This document shows positions 10,044 to 20,481 of a DNA stretch of 64,000 nt, piece after piece. Origin of the DNA: an uncultured Desulfobulbus sp. (lineage in GTDB: Bacteria; Desulfobacterota; Desulfobulbia; Desulfobulbales; Desulfobulbaceae); the NCBI RefSeq assembly GCF_963665445.1, contig NZ_OY762276.1:3214601-3278600 (forward strand), in the 5' to 3' direction. How positions within the stretch are numbered: position 1 is the stretch's first letter; each line of letters opens with the position of its first letter. The position numbers and the translations under genes are program-made. The notes beneath the pieces were generated by a model that saw nothing but the letters and a program-made list of their open reading frames with translations, had not been told where the DNA came from and did not search any database.

Positions 10044-10847
10044 TTAGTCTTTTGTAAGTATTCCGGCCTCTTCTGGTGGACGATCACTTAAGATCAGAGG
10101 CCCGTTTTCGGTTACCGCTACCGTGTGCTCGAAATGAGCAGAGGGTTTGTGATCCGCAGTGATAACCGTCCACTGATCTTTGAGGATTTTCACCTTGGCC
10201 ACACCAAGGTTCACCATGGGCTCAATGGCAAGAACCATCCCAGCCTTGAGTCGTGGAGAGGCTTGTCGTTGCACGTAATTGGGGATTTCCGGTGGTTCGT
10301 GCAAGTTGGCCCCTATGCCGTGGCCGACAAACTGGCGGACTACAGAGAAGCCGTGTGATTCGCTATAGTTCTGAACCGCACGAGAAATATCGGAAATACG
10401 GTTACCGATCACGGCCTGTTCGATCCCCTTCATCAGGGCTTCGCGGGTAACATCCAATAGCAACTGCACCTCGGCTGGAATTTCACCAACAGCGACAGTG
10501 ATTGCGGAATCTCCGTAAAAGCCCTGGTACAGTGTGCCAAAATCAAGGGATATAATATCTCCCCTTTTCAGGTGCCTGGACTTGGATGGAATGCCGTGAA
10601 CGACCTCTTCATTCACGGATGCGCACAGGCTACCAGGGAATCCTTTGTATCCTTTGAAAGCAGGAACCGCACCGTGGTCCCTGCAGTATTCCTCAGCCAT
10701 TTTGTCTAATGCATGGGTTGTTATCCCTTCAGTGATGCGAGATCGAAGAAGATCAAGAACCCCGGCCACAATTCGATTGGCCCGATGCATGATTGCAATC
10801 TCATCAGGCGTTTTCAGAGTTATGGCATTTTCACTGGCTATCACCAC
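10044..10847 (-). CDS. map: Methionine aminopeptidase type I
   Basis: Removes the initiator Met from nascent proteins. The pita-bread metal ligands are visible: SLDFGTLYQGFYGDSAIT (two Asp), VGHGIGANLHEPPEIPN (His), MVLAIEPMV (Glu) and FEHTVAVTENG (Glu). The start is a GTG; a GTG at 10847 and another at 10844 are both possible, and GAGG just before them fits the second slightly better. The 267-residue length is normal. It is coupled closely to secY, 7 bases away. Confidence 0.95.
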   Translation of the reverse strand: MVIASENAITLKTPDEIAIMHRANRIVAGVLDLLRSRITEGITTHALDKMAEEYCRDHGAVPAFKGYKGFPGSLCASVNEEVVHGIPSKSRHLKRGDIISLDFGTLYQGFYGDSAITVAVGEIPAEVQLLLDVTREALMKGIEQAVIGNRISDISRAVQNYSESHGFSVVRQFVGHGIGANLHEPPEIPNYVQRQASPRLKAGMVLAIEPMVNLGVAKVKILKDQWTVITADHKPSAHFEHTVAVTENGPLILSDRPPEEAGILTKD

Positions 10848-10854
10848 AACCTCA

Positions 10855-12153
10855 TCACCGTCCCTTTCGACCGGATTTGAGAAACCCGTCGTAGTTCCTC
10901 ATGATCATATGGGACTCAATTTGAGAAATAGTATCAATGGCGACCCCCACAACGATCAATAGGGCGGTACCGCCAAAGTAAAAGGGAACACTCAATTTAC
11001 TGATCAAAAGTGTCGGCATGACACAGACCGCGCTGAGGTAAATAGCCCCAACAACCGTTAATCGCGTCAAAACAAAATCAAGAAACTCAGAGGTCTTCTT
11101 GCCCGGGCGTATTCCAGGGACAAAGCCTCCGTTCTTCTTGAGATTTTCAGCGACGTCATCTGCCTTGAAGGTGACCGCTGCATAAAAAAAGCAGAAGAAA
11201 ACAATCATTGCGATGAACATGAGATAATAATACACAGTGCCTGGTGAAAAGGCAGCTGAGACCCTTTGCACCCAATCAATCTGCACAAACGAACCAATCG
11301 TCGCCGGAAACATCATGATTGATGAGGCAAAGATTGGCGGTATGACGCCGGAAACATTTATTTTTAGGGGCAAATGGGAGGACTGGCCTCCATAGACCCG
11401 CCGACCGACAACTCGTTTGGCATATTGAATCGGGATCCGCCGTTGCGAGGTTTCTATAAAGATAATAAAGCCAACCACAGCAAACATCATGGCAATGATG
11501 ATCGGGACAAAAATAAGCGACAACTCACCCGATTTGATCAACTGTATCGTATTGCCAACAGCGGAAGGCATTCGAGCGACGATACCGGAAAAAATGATGA
11601 GTGAAATTCCGTTGCCAATACCACGCTCTGTCATCTGTTCACCCAGCCACATGATAAAAGCGGTTCCAGAGGTAAGCGTAATGACGGTGAGCAGTTTAAA
11701 CTGCAGCCCAGGATCGATAACAACCGGGATCCCATTGGGGCTGGTCATCCCTTCGAGGCCGGATGCAATAAAAAATCCTTGAATGAGGGAAAGCAGGACA
11801 GTTCCGTAGCGTGTATACTGGGTGATCTTTCTTCGACCAGCTTCCCCCTCTTTAGAGAGCGTCTCCAACTGTGGTATGACGACTGTGAGCAGTTGGATGA
11901 TGATGGAAGCCGAAATGTAGGGCATGATGCCCAGAGCGAAGATGGAGAACTTTTCCAGTGCACCGCCAGAGAACATGTTGAACATGCCAAAGAGGGTGCT
12001 GGCATTTTTGGCAAAAAAGGCAGTGAGTGCCTCTCCATTAATCCCAGGGGTCGGAATCTGGACCCCCATGCGATAGACCAAAAGCATAAAGAGAGTGAAG
12101 ATCACTCTCTTTCGCAGTTCAGGTATGCTTGCGGCACTGAATAGACCTGCCAT
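10855..12153 (-). CDS. secY: Preprotein translocase subunit SecY
   Basis: Channel subunit of the Sec translocon, with ten membrane helices expected in 432 residues. Conserved stretches include RVIFTLFMLLVYRMGVQIP in the first helix, GEAGRRKITQYTRYGT, and RPGKKTSEFLDFVLTRLT in the cytosolic loop that meets SecA and the ribosome. A GAGGTG ribosome binding site lies inside the end of rplO. It works with SecE, encoded at 37.4-37.7 kb. Confidence 0.97.
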   Translation of the reverse strand: MAGLFSAASIPELRKRVIFTLFMLLVYRMGVQIPTPGINGEALTAFFAKNASTLFGMFNMFSGGALEKFSIFALGIMPYISASIIIQLLTVVIPQLETLSKEGEAGRRKITQYTRYGTVLLSLIQGFFIASGLEGMTSPNGIPVVIDPGLQFKLLTVITLTSGTAFIMWLGEQMTERGIGNGISLIIFSGIVARMPSAVGNTIQLIKSGELSLIFVPIIIAMMFAVVGFIIFIETSQRRIPIQYAKRVVGRRVYGGQSSHLPLKINVSGVIPPIFASSIMMFPATIGSFVQIDWVQRVSAAFSPGTVYYYLMFIAMIVFFCFFYAAVTFKADDVAENLKKNGGFVPGIRPGKKTSEFLDFVLTRLTVVGAIYLSAVCVMPTLLISKLSVPFYFGGTALLIVVGVAIDTISQIESHMIMRNYDGFLKSGRKGR

Positions 12154-12156
12154 GCA

Positions 12157-12594
12157 TTACACCTCGACAGTTCCACCAGCTGCTTCTATCTTCTCCTTCG
12201 CACCCTGGCTTACTTTGTCTACCTTTATGGTCAGTGACTTCTGAATCTCGCCATTGGCCAGGATTTTTACAAGAGTATCGGGTTTGATGATGCCAGCTTC
12301 AACCAGAGTGGCGTTGTCGACAACAGTCCCGTTTTCAAAGCGATTCAGGTGATCGAGGGTCACAATAGCGAATTCTTTCTTGAACAGATTGTTGAAGCCC
12401 CGTTTCGGTAAACGACGATGCAACGGCATCTGCCCACCCTCGAAACCGGCTCGCATGCTGTAACCAGATCGTGCCCTCGCGCCCTTGTGTCCACGTGCGG
12501 CAGTCTTGCCCCTGCCGCTTCCCGGACCACGTCCAACTCTCTTTCTGTCCTTACGAGCACCCTCGCTGGGTGCCAAGGTATTCAATTTGAGCAC
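12157..12594 (-). CDS. rplO: 50S ribosomal protein L15
   Basis: Assembly protein of the large subunit. It has the Gly/Arg-rich N-terminus [20 protein letters not shown] and the core [22 protein letters not shown] at 12600 extends the frame, but GGAGG lies 7 bases before a GTG at 12594, so I take that GTG as the start (145 residues). The rpmD stop is only 2 bases upstream. Confidence 0.95.
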   Translation of the reverse strand: MLKLNTLAPSEGARKDRKRVGRGPGSGRGKTAARGHKGARARSGYSMRAGFEGGQMPLHRRLPKRGFNNLFKKEFAIVTLDHLNRFENGTVVDNATLVEAGIIKPDTLVKILANGEIQKSLTIKVDKVSQGAKEKIEAAGGTVEV

Positions 12595-12596
12595 GA

Positions 12597-12776
12597 TCAA
12601 TCCTCCATCTTAATCAGATGTTGAACCTTGTTCAACATACCGCGCAATTCAGGCGTGTCTTTACGGGTCACGGTTTTATAAAGTTTTGTCAGGCCTAATC
12701 CAACCAAGGTAGCACGGATGGATTTCGGACTGCCGATACCACTTTTAACCTGGGTAAACGTTACTGTTTTGTCCAT
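12597..12776 (-). CDS. rpmD: 50S ribosomal protein L30
   Basis: A small single-domain protein of 59 residues, starting [15 protein letters not shown] and containing [17 protein letters not shown]. The ATG at 12776 is preferred over an in-frame TTG five codons upstream. It lies between rpsE and rplO, as in most spc operons, and its last codons hold the ribosome binding site of rplO. Confidence 0.94.
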   Translation of the reverse strand: MDKTVTFTQVKSGIGSPKSIRATLVGLGLTKLYKTVTRKDTPELRGMLNKVQHLIKMED

Positions 12777-12796
12777 TACAAAAACCCCCAAAAACC

Positions 12797-13309
12797 TTAA
12801 GCTACAAGCTCAGCGACTGGTTTGTTGCGCAGCTTGGCGATCTGCTCTGCGCTTCTCAGACGTCGTAATCCGTCCATGGTAGCCTTGACCAGGTTGTGCG
12901 GATTGTTTGATCCAAGGCATTTGGTCAAAATATTCTGCACACCGGCAGCTTCGAGCACGGCTCGAACCGCTCCACCAGCAATAACGCCGGTACCATCGGA
13001 AGCAGGTTTCAGCATGACGGAACCGGATTTGAATTTACCGACGACGTCGTGAGGAATAGATACGTTGGTCAGGGCAACGAGTTTCATATCCTTGCGTGCC
13101 TGCTCGATCCCCTTACGGATCGCCTCGGGAACCTGATTGGCTTTGCCTAAGCCGTATCCGACGCGGCCATTACCGTCACCGACAACGACAATTGCACTGA
13201 AACTAAACCGGCGACCGCCTTTAACAACCTTGGCCACGCGATTTATATAGACTATTTTCTCGATGAGCTCTTCCTGAATTCCTTCTTTAGCTCGCTTAAA
13301 TTCAGCCAA
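12797..13309 (-). CDS. rpsE: 30S ribosomal protein S5
   Basis: Decoding-fidelity protein. It contains the double-stranded RNA-binding-like motif [20 protein letters not shown] and the C-terminal domain [20 protein letters not shown]. The 170-residue length is normal. It lies between rplR and rpmD. Confidence 0.98.
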   Translation of the reverse strand: MAEFKRAKEGIQEELIEKIVYINRVAKVVKGGRRFSFSAIVVVGDGNGRVGYGLGKANQVPEAIRKGIEQARKDMKLVALTNVSIPHDVVGKFKSGSVMLKPASDGTGVIAGGAVRAVLEAAGVQNILTKCLGSNNPHNLVKATMDGLRRLRSAEQIAKLRNKPVAELVA

Positions 13310-13357
13310 GAAACACCCCCGTTGTTAAATTTGATCCACTTATGAGAAGCGTTTTGA

Positions 13358-13723
13358 TTAAAATTGCAGCCCGCCTTCGCGGGCACCGTCTGATAGGGAT
13401 TTAATACGGCCGTGGTAAAGATACCCTCCGCGGTCGAAAACCACCTTTTCGATGCCTGCAATTTTCGCCTTCTCCGCAATCATCAGACCGACTTTTTTGG
13501 CTTGGTCACATTTGTCGCCGGCCGATTGCACGTCAAAATCTTTGTGTTCGGTCGACATGGAAACCAAGGTCTTATGCTGGGTATCGTCGATAATTTGCGC
13601 GTAGATGTGGCGGTTGCTGCGAAATACACATAAACGGGGCCGTTCGGACGTGCCGGAGATTTTGACGCGAATTCGCTGAACCCGTTTTATTCTTGCCGTT
13701 ACTTTTTGATTAGTTTTGGCCAT
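13358..13723 (-). CDS. rplR: 50S ribosomal protein L18
   Basis: 5S rRNA-binding protein of the central protuberance. The 121 residues include [40 protein letters not shown] and the C-terminal [19 protein letters not shown]. Its partner on 5S rRNA, L5, is encoded at 15.0-15.5 kb. Confidence 0.98.
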   Translation of the reverse strand: MAKTNQKVTARIKRVQRIRVKISGTSERPRLCVFRSNRHIYAQIIDDTQHKTLVSMSTEHKDFDVQSAGDKCDQAKKVGLMIAEKAKIAGIEKVVFDRGGYLYHGRIKSLSDGAREGGLQF

Positions 13724-13747
13724 GATCGGTTCTTTTAGTGTCAGAAT

Positions 13748-14290
13748 TTATTTTTTACCGCCGGCCTTGCCGACTTTACGTACGATATGCTCGTCAAAAT
13801 AACGAATACCTTTTCCCTTGTAGGGTTCAGGCTTCCGGATTGCACGAATCTGGGCGGCAGTCAGACCGATAAGTTCCTTATCAATGCCTTCAAGGGTAAT
13901 GGAATTATCCTTGTCAACAGTTGCCGAGATACCGGCTGGAAGAGCATAGTCAACGGGGCTGGAATAGCCGACATTGAGGGTCAAAGTGCTCCCGCTCACG
14001 TTCGCGCGGTAGCCAACGCCCTCAACCATAAGTTTTTTGGTGAAGCCCTGGTCGACACCAATAACCATGTTGTTCACTAAAGACCGAGTCATTCCCCAAA
14101 AAGCGAGAACTGTTTTACTTGTTCCCTTAGGATTGAAAACCAGGGTATTCTCCTGTTCAACAATCTCAATCTCCGGACGTACATCACGCTCAAGGCTGCC
14201 TTTCTTTCCTTGAACCTTGATATGTGTTCCTTTTATTTCAACCTTAACCCCATTGGGGATCGGGATCGGCTGTTTTCCAATTCTGGACAT
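13748..14290 (-). CDS. rplF: 50S ribosomal protein L6
   Basis: Two-domain protein near the factor-binding site. The 180 residues start MSRIGKQPIPIPNGVKVEIK and contain the conserved VEGVGYRANVSGSTLTLNVG. The tail RKPEPYKGKGIRYFDEHIVR is also typical. It lies between rpsH and rplR. Confidence 0.98.
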   Translation of the reverse strand: MSRIGKQPIPIPNGVKVEIKGTHIKVQGKKGSLERDVRPEIEIVEQENTLVFNPKGTSKTVLAFWGMTRSLVNNMVIGVDQGFTKKLMVEGVGYRANVSGSTLTLNVGYSSPVDYALPAGISATVDKDNSITLEGIDKELIGLTAAQIRAIRKPEPYKGKGIRYFDEHIVRKVGKAGGKK

Positions 14291-14322
14291 TAGGGTCTCC
14301 TTTATTCAGCAAAATTCGTTAA

Positions 14323-14721
14323 TTACCAAACTTCGCACAGCAACTCACCACCGATATTCTGCTCACGAGCCTGCTTATCGGTAATAACGCCCTTGGAAGT
14401 TGTCAGGATCCCAATGCCCAAACCGCTCATCACGGAGGGAATTTGGTTGGATCGTTTGTACTGCCGATAACCGGGTTTGCTGATTCTACGGATACCCGTT
14501 ATTACCAGTTCGTTGTGCGGTCCATACTTAAGGTCGATCTTCAAGGTGCCTTGGGGGCCTTCCTCACTGACCTGAAAGTCAGTGATATACCCCTCTTCTT
14601 TCAACACCTTGGCGACATTGGCCTTCAGTTTGGACAGTGGCATCTCAACTGAACTGAAACGCGATTTGTTTGCATTTCTAATTCTTGTCAGCATATCTGC
14701 CAACGGGTCACTCATAGACAT
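14323..14721 (-). CDS. rpsH: 30S ribosomal protein S8
   Basis: 16S rRNA central-domain binder. The 132 residues include [17 protein letters not shown] at the N-terminus and [22 protein letters not shown]-type sequence at the C-terminus (here [15 protein letters not shown]). GAGGA precedes the ATG at 14721; the ATG two codons later is less well placed. In E. coli S8 represses the spc operon. Confidence 0.97.
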   Translation of the reverse strand: MSMSDPLADMLTRIRNANKSRFSSVEMPLSKLKANVAKVLKEEGYITDFQVSEEGPQGTLKIDLKYGPHNELVITGIRRISKPGYRQYKRSNQIPSVMSGLGIGILTTSKGVITDKQAREQNIGGELLCEVW

Positions 14722-14763
14722 TGAATAAATCCTCTTAAAAAAAATGGCTTTGTATGAGTATGA

Positions 14764-14949
14764 TTACCAACTCGATTTTGTCACGCCGGTGATCTCTCCT
14801 TGAGAGGCCAGCTTGCGGAAACATAATCTGCAAATGCCAAATTTGCGGTAATAAGCACGTGCCCGCCCACACAAAGGACAACGGTTGTAACGCCGTACTT
14901 CAAATTTCGGGGTACGCTGAGCCTTGGCTATTAAAGATTTTTTTGCCAC
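14764..14949 (-). CDS. rpsN: 30S ribosomal protein S14, type Z
   Basis: The short 61-residue zinc form of S14, with [20 protein letters not shown] giving the four Cys ligands and the C-terminal [14 protein letters not shown]. It lies between rplE and rpsH. The long zinc-free form found in enteric bacteria is not in the window. Confidence 0.97.
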   Translation of the reverse strand: MAKKSLIAKAQRTPKFEVRRYNRCPLCGRARAYYRKFGICRLCFRKLASQGEITGVTKSSW

Positions 14950-14992
14950 AGAATCCTCCTAGAAAGCTACGCTCTGCAACTGGTGTAAGGAA

Positions 14993-15535
14993 TTATTTTT
15001 TTCTAAAGGGCATTCCAATAGCATCAAGCAAAGCCTTTGCCCCTTCATCAGTTTTTGAAGAAGTGACAATTGTCACGTTCAATCCGCGGATCTTATCGAG
15101 CTTGTCGTAATCAATCTCCGGAAAGATGATGTGCTCAGTAATACCCATAGAGAAGTTACCACGACCATCAAAGCCTTTAAACGATACACCGCGGAAGTCA
15201 CGTACCCGAGGCAATGCGACGTTGATCAGTTTTGAGAGGAAATCATACATCCGATCCTTACGCAAGGTGACGCGAGCGCCGATCGGCATTCCCTCGCGCA
15301 ACTTGAAGGTGGCGATGGATTTCTTGGCACGCGTTACCACAGCTTTCTGGCCGGCGATCATGGTAAGTTCATTGGCAGCGCTCTCAACCACCTTGGGATT
15401 TTGAACAGCTTCACCGAGTCCCATGTTGAGAACGACTTTCTCAATGCGCGGGATATCCATGACATTGCCGATACCCAGCTGTTGTTGCAGCGCAGGTCTA
15501 ATCTCTTTTTCGTATTGTTCTTTTAATGTGCCCAT
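14993..15535 (-). CDS. rplE: 50S ribosomal protein L5
   Basis: 5S rRNA-binding protein of the central protuberance. The 180 residues contain [40 protein letters not shown] and [14 protein letters not shown], all typical. It lies between rplX and rpsN. Confidence 0.98.
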   Translation of the reverse strand: MGTLKEQYEKEIRPALQQQLGIGNVMDIPRIEKVVLNMGLGEAVQNPKVVESAANELTMIAGQKAVVTRAKKSIATFKLREGMPIGARVTLRKDRMYDFLSKLINVALPRVRDFRGVSFKGFDGRGNFSMGITEHIIFPEIDYDKLDKIRGLNVTIVTSSKTDEGAKALLDAIGMPFRKK

Positions 15536-15561
15536 TCTTTACTCCGTAAGCGAGAATGCCG

Positions 15562-15897
15562 TCATTGAGCTGATTCGATGGTAGCTTTGCACTTTTTGCA
15601 AATGCGAACTTTGGTGCCGTCATCAAGGATCTGCTTACCGACACGAACAGTCTCGGCGCATTCGGGGCACACCAGCATGACATTAGAAATATGAATGCCA
15701 GCTTCTCTTTCAATTATTTGTCCGGATTGGGTGGCATCGGTCGCTTTCTGGTGCTTTTTCACCATGTTGATGCGCTCGACGACTACGCGGTTCTTCTCAC
15801 GCTCAACACGCAACACCTTACCGACTCGGCCTTTATCTTTTCCAGCGATGACTTCTACTTTGTCATTAACGCGTAAATTGCATTGACCTTGACGCAT
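15562..15897 (-). CDS. rplX: 50S ribosomal protein L24 with zinc-ribbon cysteines
   Basis: Assembly initiator of the large subunit with a KOW motif ([20 protein letters not shown]). The C-terminal half carries CPEC and CKKC pairs about 24 residues apart, a zinc-ribbon arrangement found in some L24 proteins and absent in E. coli. Length is 111 residues. It lies between rplN and rplE. Confidence 0.97.
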   Translation of the reverse strand: MRQGQCNLRVNDKVEVIAGKDKGRVGKVLRVEREKNRVVVERINMVKKHQKATDATQSGQIIEREAGIHISNVMLVCPECAETVRVGKQILDDGTKVRICKKCKATIESAQ

Positions 15898-15938
15898 ATC
15901 GTAATCCCCTAAATTTCGTTAGGTAAATGAGGAGGAGT

Positions 15939-16307
15939 TTATAATACTTCAGGAGCAAGGGAGATTATTTTCATGAAGCCAAGTGATCTCAGTTCACGAG
16001 CAATAGGTCCAAAAATACGCGTTCCAATGGGTTCACCATTGTTAGCAAGCAGTACGGCAGCATTCTCATCAAACCGAACCGACGTATCCTCCGGACGTTT
16101 GATAGCCTTGACTGTTCGCACGACAACGGCATTAAGAACATCCCCTTTCTTTACCTTGGCATGGGGAATAGCTTCCTTTACCGTTACAACAATAATATCA
16201 CCAATACGTGCATAGCGTTTTCCGGTGCCACCGAGCACTCTGATACAGAGTACTTTTTTTGCACCGGAATTATCGGCTACATTCAACACGGTTTCAGTTT
16301 GGATCAT
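15939..16307 (-). CDS. rplN: 50S ribosomal protein L14
   Basis: Large-subunit protein in an intersubunit bridge. The 122 residues start [20 protein letters not shown] and carry the signature [20 protein letters not shown], with a normal C-terminus [17 protein letters not shown]. It lies between rpsQ and rplX. Confidence 0.98.
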   Translation of the reverse strand: MIQTETVLNVADNSGAKKVLCIRVLGGTGKRYARIGDIIVVTVKEAIPHAKVKKGDVLNAVVVRTVKAIKRPEDTSVRFDENAAVLLANNGEPIGTRIFGPIARELRSLGFMKIISLAPEVL

Positions 16308-16366
16308 GACCTCACCCGATTATCTTCTCGATTCGTATCTTAAGCTGATTATTAGGCGCTATGGAG

Positions 16367-16621
16367 TTATACAGCACGCTCTACAATGCTTCGAACCAGC
16401 CATCTTTTTCTTTTGGACAAAGGACGGCATTCTTCGATGATAACCAGATCACCGATTTGGCAATCGTTAGATGCGTCATGAGCCATATATTTGACTTGTT
16501 GCCGAATATATTTCCCATACAACTTATGGGGAATTTTTCGCTCGACAAGAACTACGACACTTTTGTCCATTTTGTTACTGACAACAAAGCCTTGCCGCGT
16601 TTTTTTTACATTTTCGCTCAT
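16367..16621 (-). CDS. rpsQ: 30S ribosomal protein S17
   Basis: 16S rRNA binder with an OB fold. It contains [18 protein letters not shown] and the C-terminal [19 protein letters not shown]. The ATG at 16621 gives 84 residues; an in-frame TTG four codons upstream is the alternative. The ribosome binding site is weak in either case. It lies between rpmC and rplN. Confidence 0.96.
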   Translation of the reverse strand: MSENVKKTRQGFVVSNKMDKSVVVLVERKIPHKLYGKYIRQQVKYMAHDASNDCQIGDLVIIEECRPLSKRKRWLVRSIVERAV

Positions 16622-16649
16622 TGTATTTTCCAAGTCTAAAATTAATCAG

Positions 16650-16847
16650 CTACGCTGCTTGGTTTTGTTTTTCAGCAAGGATAGTTTGTATTCTAGCAAT
16701 GTCCTTACGGAGTTGATTGAGTTTAGCAGGATTTTCAAGACGGCGGATGCCATGTTTAAAACGGAGTTTAAACATATCTTCGCGAGTCTCTTCTTCCTTC
16801 TTCAGCAAGTCTTCGATGGCTAAACTTCTCAGATCTTTCGCTTTCAT
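16650..16847 (-). CDS. rpmC: 50S ribosomal protein L29
   Basis: Small two-helix protein at the tunnel exit, 65 residues: [20 protein letters not shown], then [19 protein letters not shown] and the usual Arg/Ile segment [13 protein letters not shown]. The ATG overlaps the rplP stop as ATGA, indicating translational coupling. Confidence 0.97.
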   Translation of the reverse strand: MKAKDLRSLAIEDLLKKEEETREDMFKLRFKHGIRRLENPAKLNQLRKDIARIQTILAEKQNQAA

Positions 16848-17260
16848 ATCACTTTACTCTTACTGATCAAAGTCGTGGGGAAAGGAAGTTTATAGCTGGC
16901 GAGCCTCAGGGCCTCCATGGCCAGCTCCTCAGGAACTCCTTTCAGCTCATACAGGATGCGACCGGGACGGATGGTAGCCACCCAATACTCCGGAACACCT
17001 TTACCCTTACCCATACGGGTTTCAGCAGGCTTTTTGGTAATAGGTTTATCCGGAAAGATCCGGATCCAGAGTTTACCGCCACGCTTGACCTTGCGGTTGA
17101 TGGCAATACGGGCAGCTTCGATCTGTTGAGCAGTCATTCGGCCACAGCCGACAGCCTTGAGCGCATAATCGCCGTAAGCCAATTCGGCGCCGCGAAGGGA
17201 GACGCCGTCCATTCTTCCTTTAAACTGCTTTCTATGTTTAATTTTACGTGGACTTAACAT
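16844..17260 (-). CDS. rplP: 50S ribosomal protein L16
   Basis: Large-subunit protein near the A-site tRNA elbow. The 138 residues start [17 protein letters not shown] and include [20 protein letters not shown] with [19 protein letters not shown]. It overlaps rpmC by four bases and follows rpsC. Confidence 0.98.
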   Translation of the reverse strand: MLSPRKIKHRKQFKGRMDGVSLRGAELAYGDYALKAVGCGRMTAQQIEAARIAINRKVKRGGKLWIRIFPDKPITKKPAETRMGKGKGVPEYWVATIRPGRILYELKGVPEELAMEALRLASYKLPFPTTLISKSKVI

Positions 17261-17301
17261 AATTCAGCTCCTTAGAAATTCATCGGGCTCGGAAGTTTGG
17301 T

Positions 17302-17967
17302 TCAGTTAGCTGCGACCTGGCTTTCTCCGACGGTCTCGGTATCGGCCAGTACTTCGCCCTTGAATATCCAAACTTTAACGCCAATGATTCCGTAAGTGGT
17401 TTTTGCTTCGGCGGTTCCGTAGTCGATATCGGCGCGCAGGGTGTGCAGCGGTACACGACCTTCCTTGAACCATTCGGTTCGTGACATCTCAGCGCCACCA
17501 AGACGACCGGAACAGGATATTTTAATGCCCTGTACACCAAACCGAAGAGCCGAATTGATCGATTTTTTCATTGCCCGACGAAAAGCAATTCGCCGTTCGA
17601 GCTGGGTGGCAATATTCTCGGCTACCAGTTGTGCATCGGCCTCAGGACGACGCACCTCCTGGATATCGATAAAGCAGCTCCGTTTGAACTTCTGTTCCAG
17701 ATCCTTTTTCAGACCTTCGATCTCTGAACCTTTCTTACCGATAACGATACCAGGGCGGGCTGTGAACAGTTTGACCTTGATCTTTTCACCGGTGCGCTCA
17801 ATGATAATGCGAGCGACACCAGCGTGGTATAGACGTTGTTTCAGATATTTGCGGATCAGCTGATCTTGGTGCAGATTATTTGCATAGTCCTTGTCAGCGT
17901 ACCAAATGGATTCCCAAGAGCGTGTAATATTAATACGCAGTCCGATGGGATTTACTTTTTGTCCCAA
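17302..17967 (-). CDS. rpsC: 30S ribosomal protein S3
   Basis: Head protein at the mRNA entry site. The 221 residues start [20 protein letters not shown] and contain the KH-domain loop [19 protein letters not shown]. The S3 C-terminal domain follows, with [19 protein letters not shown]. It lies between rplV and rplP. Confidence 0.98.
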   Translation of the reverse strand: MGQKVNPIGLRINITRSWESIWYADKDYANNLHQDQLIRKYLKQRLYHAGVARIIIERTGEKIKVKLFTARPGIVIGKKGSEIEGLKKDLEQKFKRSCFIDIQEVRRPEADAQLVAENIATQLERRIAFRRAMKKSINSALRFGVQGIKISCSGRLGGAEMSRTEWFKEGRVPLHTLRADIDYGTAEAKTTYGIIGVKVWIFKGEVLADTETVGESQVAAN

Positions 17968-18011
17968 GATAACCCTCCGTTCCCTCTGCTAATATTCAAA
18001 AAAATGTGAAT

Positions 18012-18344
18012 TTATGCTTCGTCGACGATCACAGTGATGTGACTGGACCGTTTCAGAATACGGGTAGCACGCCCTTGGGCCCTTGGGCTGAAACGCTTAA
18101 GCATCGGCCCACCATCTACCGTGATTTCTTTTACATACAGGCTGTCAACATCCACAGAGTCACGCTGGTCTGCGTTGGCAACAGCGGATTCAAGGACCTT
18201 GCGAATGATTTGCGCAGCCTTTTTGGGCATGAACCGCAGGGTGGTGACAGCGGTGTCGGCCTTCATTCCGCGTATGACGTCTGCGACCAGACGTGCTTTT
18301 TGCGGAGAGATACGTATATATTTTGCGACGGCTTTCGTTTCCAT
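18012..18344 (-). CDS. rplV: 50S ribosomal protein L22
   Basis: Tunnel-lining protein. It includes [19 protein letters not shown] and [24 protein letters not shown] three codons earlier overlaps the GAGGAG ribosome binding site, so the ATG at 18344 is the likely start (110 residues). It lies between rpsS and rpsC. Confidence 0.96.
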   Translation of the reverse strand: METKAVAKYIRISPQKARLVADVIRGMKADTAVTTLRFMPKKAAQIIRKVLESAVANADQRDSVDVDSLYVKEITVDGGPMLKRFSPRAQGRATRILKRSSHITVIVDEA

Positions 18345-18383
18345 CGTGTTCACTCCTCAGGATCGTTCCTGCAAGATCTATTG

Positions 18384-18659
18384 TTACTTACGGCCTTTCT
18401 TATCAGCTGCGTGTCCGTAGTAGGTGCGAGTCGGTGAAAACTCTCCCAACTTGTGGCCAACCATGTTTTCGGTGACATACACGGGGATGAATTTGTTGCC
18501 GTTATGGACAGCGAAAGTGAGGCCCACCATTTCAGGCAAAATGTCTGAACGACGGGACCACGTTTTGATAACTTTACGTGAACCTGTTTCTTGGGCCTGG
18601 GTCACTTTCTTCATCAGATGATCATCGACGAAGGGACCTTTTTTTATAGATCGAGCCAT
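18384..18659 (-). CDS. rpsS: 30S ribosomal protein S19
   Basis: Head protein that contacts S13. The 91 residues start [19 protein letters not shown] and carry the signature [20 protein letters not shown]. It lies between rplB and rplV. Confidence 0.98.
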   Translation of the reverse strand: MARSIKKGPFVDDHLMKKVTQAQETGSRKVIKTWSRRSDILPEMVGLTFAVHNGNKFIPVYVTENMVGHKLGEFSPTRTYYGHAADKKGRK

Positions 18660-18677
18660 TCCTAGTATCTCCGTGTA

Positions 18678-19499
18678 CTATTTCCGTTTATTGACGATAT
18701 CGCGATCAGAAGCCTTCGGCTTTCTGGTTTTATACCCCTTGGAAGGCATACCCCAAGGTGAACATGGATGACGTCCACCAGAGCTCTTTCCTTCACCACC
18801 GCCCATGGGATGGTCAACGGGGTTCATCGCAACACCGCGTACAGACGGACGGATACCTTTCCATCGTGAACGTCCGGCTTTACCTAATTTTTCGCTTCCA
18901 TACTCTGTATTGCCCACCTGACCGATACACGCTCTGCAGTCCTTGTGGAACTTGCGAACCTCACCGGAGGGCAATTTAACCATGACCTGGCTGCCATCCT
19001 TTGCCATCAGCTGAGCCGCAGCACCTGCGGAGCGAACCAACTGTGCTCCCTTACCGATTTTCATCTCGATATTGTGAATGACCGTACCCAGAGGGATATT
19101 GATCATCGGCAGACAGTTGCCCACTTTGATATCAGCGTTGGCGCCGGCAACAACAGTGTCGCCTACAGCGATACCGTTGGGGGCGAGAATGTAGGCTTTT
19201 TCACCGTCGGCATAGGTCAGCAGCGCCAGGTTCGCGGAACGATTGGGGTCGTATTCGATGGCGGTTACCTTAGCCGGTACCTGCTCCTTGTTCCGCTTCC
19301 AGTCGATGATTCTGTATTTGCGTTTATGACCACCCCCTTTATGGCGCGCCGTGACGCGGCCGTAGGTGTTGCGCCCACCGGTTTTTTTCAGTGTCGCGGT
19401 CAGTGATTTTTCCGGCTCTTTATTCGCCAAAAAGTCCTGACGTACAGAGACGTGATGACGGCTTCCAGGTGATGTCGGTTTATGGATTTTGATAGCCAT
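18678..19499 (-). CDS. rplB: 50S ribosomal protein L2
   Basis: Core large-subunit protein next to the peptidyl transferase centre. The 273 residues contain [20 protein letters not shown] and the C-terminal signature region [20 protein letters not shown], whose His is conserved. The length is normal. It lies between rplW and rpsS. Confidence 0.98.
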   Translation of the reverse strand: MAIKIHKPTSPGSRHHVSVRQDFLANKEPEKSLTATLKKTGGRNTYGRVTARHKGGGHKRKYRIIDWKRNKEQVPAKVTAIEYDPNRSANLALLTYADGEKAYILAPNGIAVGDTVVAGANADIKVGNCLPMINIPLGTVIHNIEMKIGKGAQLVRSAGAAAQLMAKDGSQVMVKLPSGEVRKFHKDCRACIGQVGNTEYGSEKLGKAGRSRWKGIRPSVRGVAMNPVDHPMGGGEGKSSGGRHPCSPWGMPSKGYKTRKPKASDRDIVNKRK

Positions 19500-19543
19500 T
19501 TCTCTTCCTATTATCGCAGCAGACGAAACTTATTGATCGCAAA

Positions 19544-19834
19544 TCAAAGCTCGTCAAGGAAATCGATTTTCCCTTCTGACAAGGTGATATATGCTTTTTT
19601 CCAATTACTGGTGACCCCGGCGGAACGTGCGCCAACACGCTTCCGCTTTCCTGTCATATTCGCCGTTGCAACCTTGGATACGGTTACATTGAACAGGCTC
19701 TCGACGGCCTTTTTGATTTCGATCTTGTTGGCCCGGCGATCTACCTTGAAAACGACTTTAGACTCGGTCTCTTGCAGAAAATTGCCCTTTTCAGTCAGGC
19801 ACGGGCTTTTGATTACTTCGTAGACTACTTTCAT
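19544..19834 (-). CDS. rplW: 50S ribosomal protein L23
   Basis: Tunnel-exit protein that docks trigger factor and SRP. The 96 residues include VYEVIKSPCLTEKGNF, VFKVDRRANKIEIKKAVESL and GARSAGVTSNWKKAYITL. The ATG overlaps the rplD stop by four bases. Confidence 0.98.
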   Translation of the reverse strand: MKVVYEVIKSPCLTEKGNFLQETESKVVFKVDRRANKIEIKKAVESLFNVTVSKVATANMTGKRKRVGARSAGVTSNWKKAYITLSEGKIDFLDEL

Positions 19835-20454
19835 ACCAGTACCCTCTCCTCAATTTTCGCAAGACTGGATTGGATAAGCATCAGTTTGGAATGTTTAAGA
19901 ATATCGTAAACATTCAGCCCTTCGACAGGTAGTACGGTGTAACCGACTGCATTTCGGGAGGACAGGCTGATCTGATCGTCAACCCCTTCAGTGACAACCA
20001 GGCAGTTGTCGAACTGAAATGTGTGCATCACCTGAACAAAATTTTTGGTTTTAATTTCCGGCAATTCAAATTTATCGACGACAACCAGGTTGCCTTCCTG
20101 ATTACGGGCGCTCAGCGCCATTTTCAATGCCAGGCGTTTAACCTTTTTCGGCATGCTGTAGCTATAATCGCGAGGCTTGGGACCAAAAACGGTTCCACCG
20201 CCGCGCCATACTGGGGAGGTGCGGCTACCGGCACGAGCACGACCAGTCCCTTTCTGCCGCCAGGGTTTCGCCCCACCACCGCGAACCTCACCGCGGGTTT
20301 TGGTGCAGGCATTGCCGCTGCGACGATTGGCCCGCTGCATGCAAACAACTTCGTGAAGAATGCCGGTGTTAACTTCTACGTTGAAGACAGAATCGTTAAG
20401 CTCGACTTCACCGACTTTTTCTGCTTGTGTGTTTAGAATTTCACAAACTGCCAT
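19831..20454 (-). CDS. rplD: 50S ribosomal protein L4
   Basis: Assembly protein with a tunnel-reaching loop. The 207 residues show that loop as [20 protein letters not shown] with [20 protein letters not shown] after it. In E. coli L4 represses the S10 operon by attenuation. It lies between rplC and rplW. Confidence 0.98.
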   Translation of the reverse strand: MAVCEILNTQAEKVGEVELNDSVFNVEVNTGILHEVVCMQRANRRSGNACTKTRGEVRGGGAKPWRQKGTGRARAGSRTSPVWRGGGTVFGPKPRDYSYSMPKKVKRLALKMALSARNQEGNLVVVDKFELPEIKTKNFVQVMHTFQFDNCLVVTEGVDDQISLSSRNAVGYTVLPVEGLNVYDILKHSKLMLIQSSLAKIEERVLV

Positions 20455-20481
20455 GAGAATCTCCTTAAAAGCAGTCCAGGA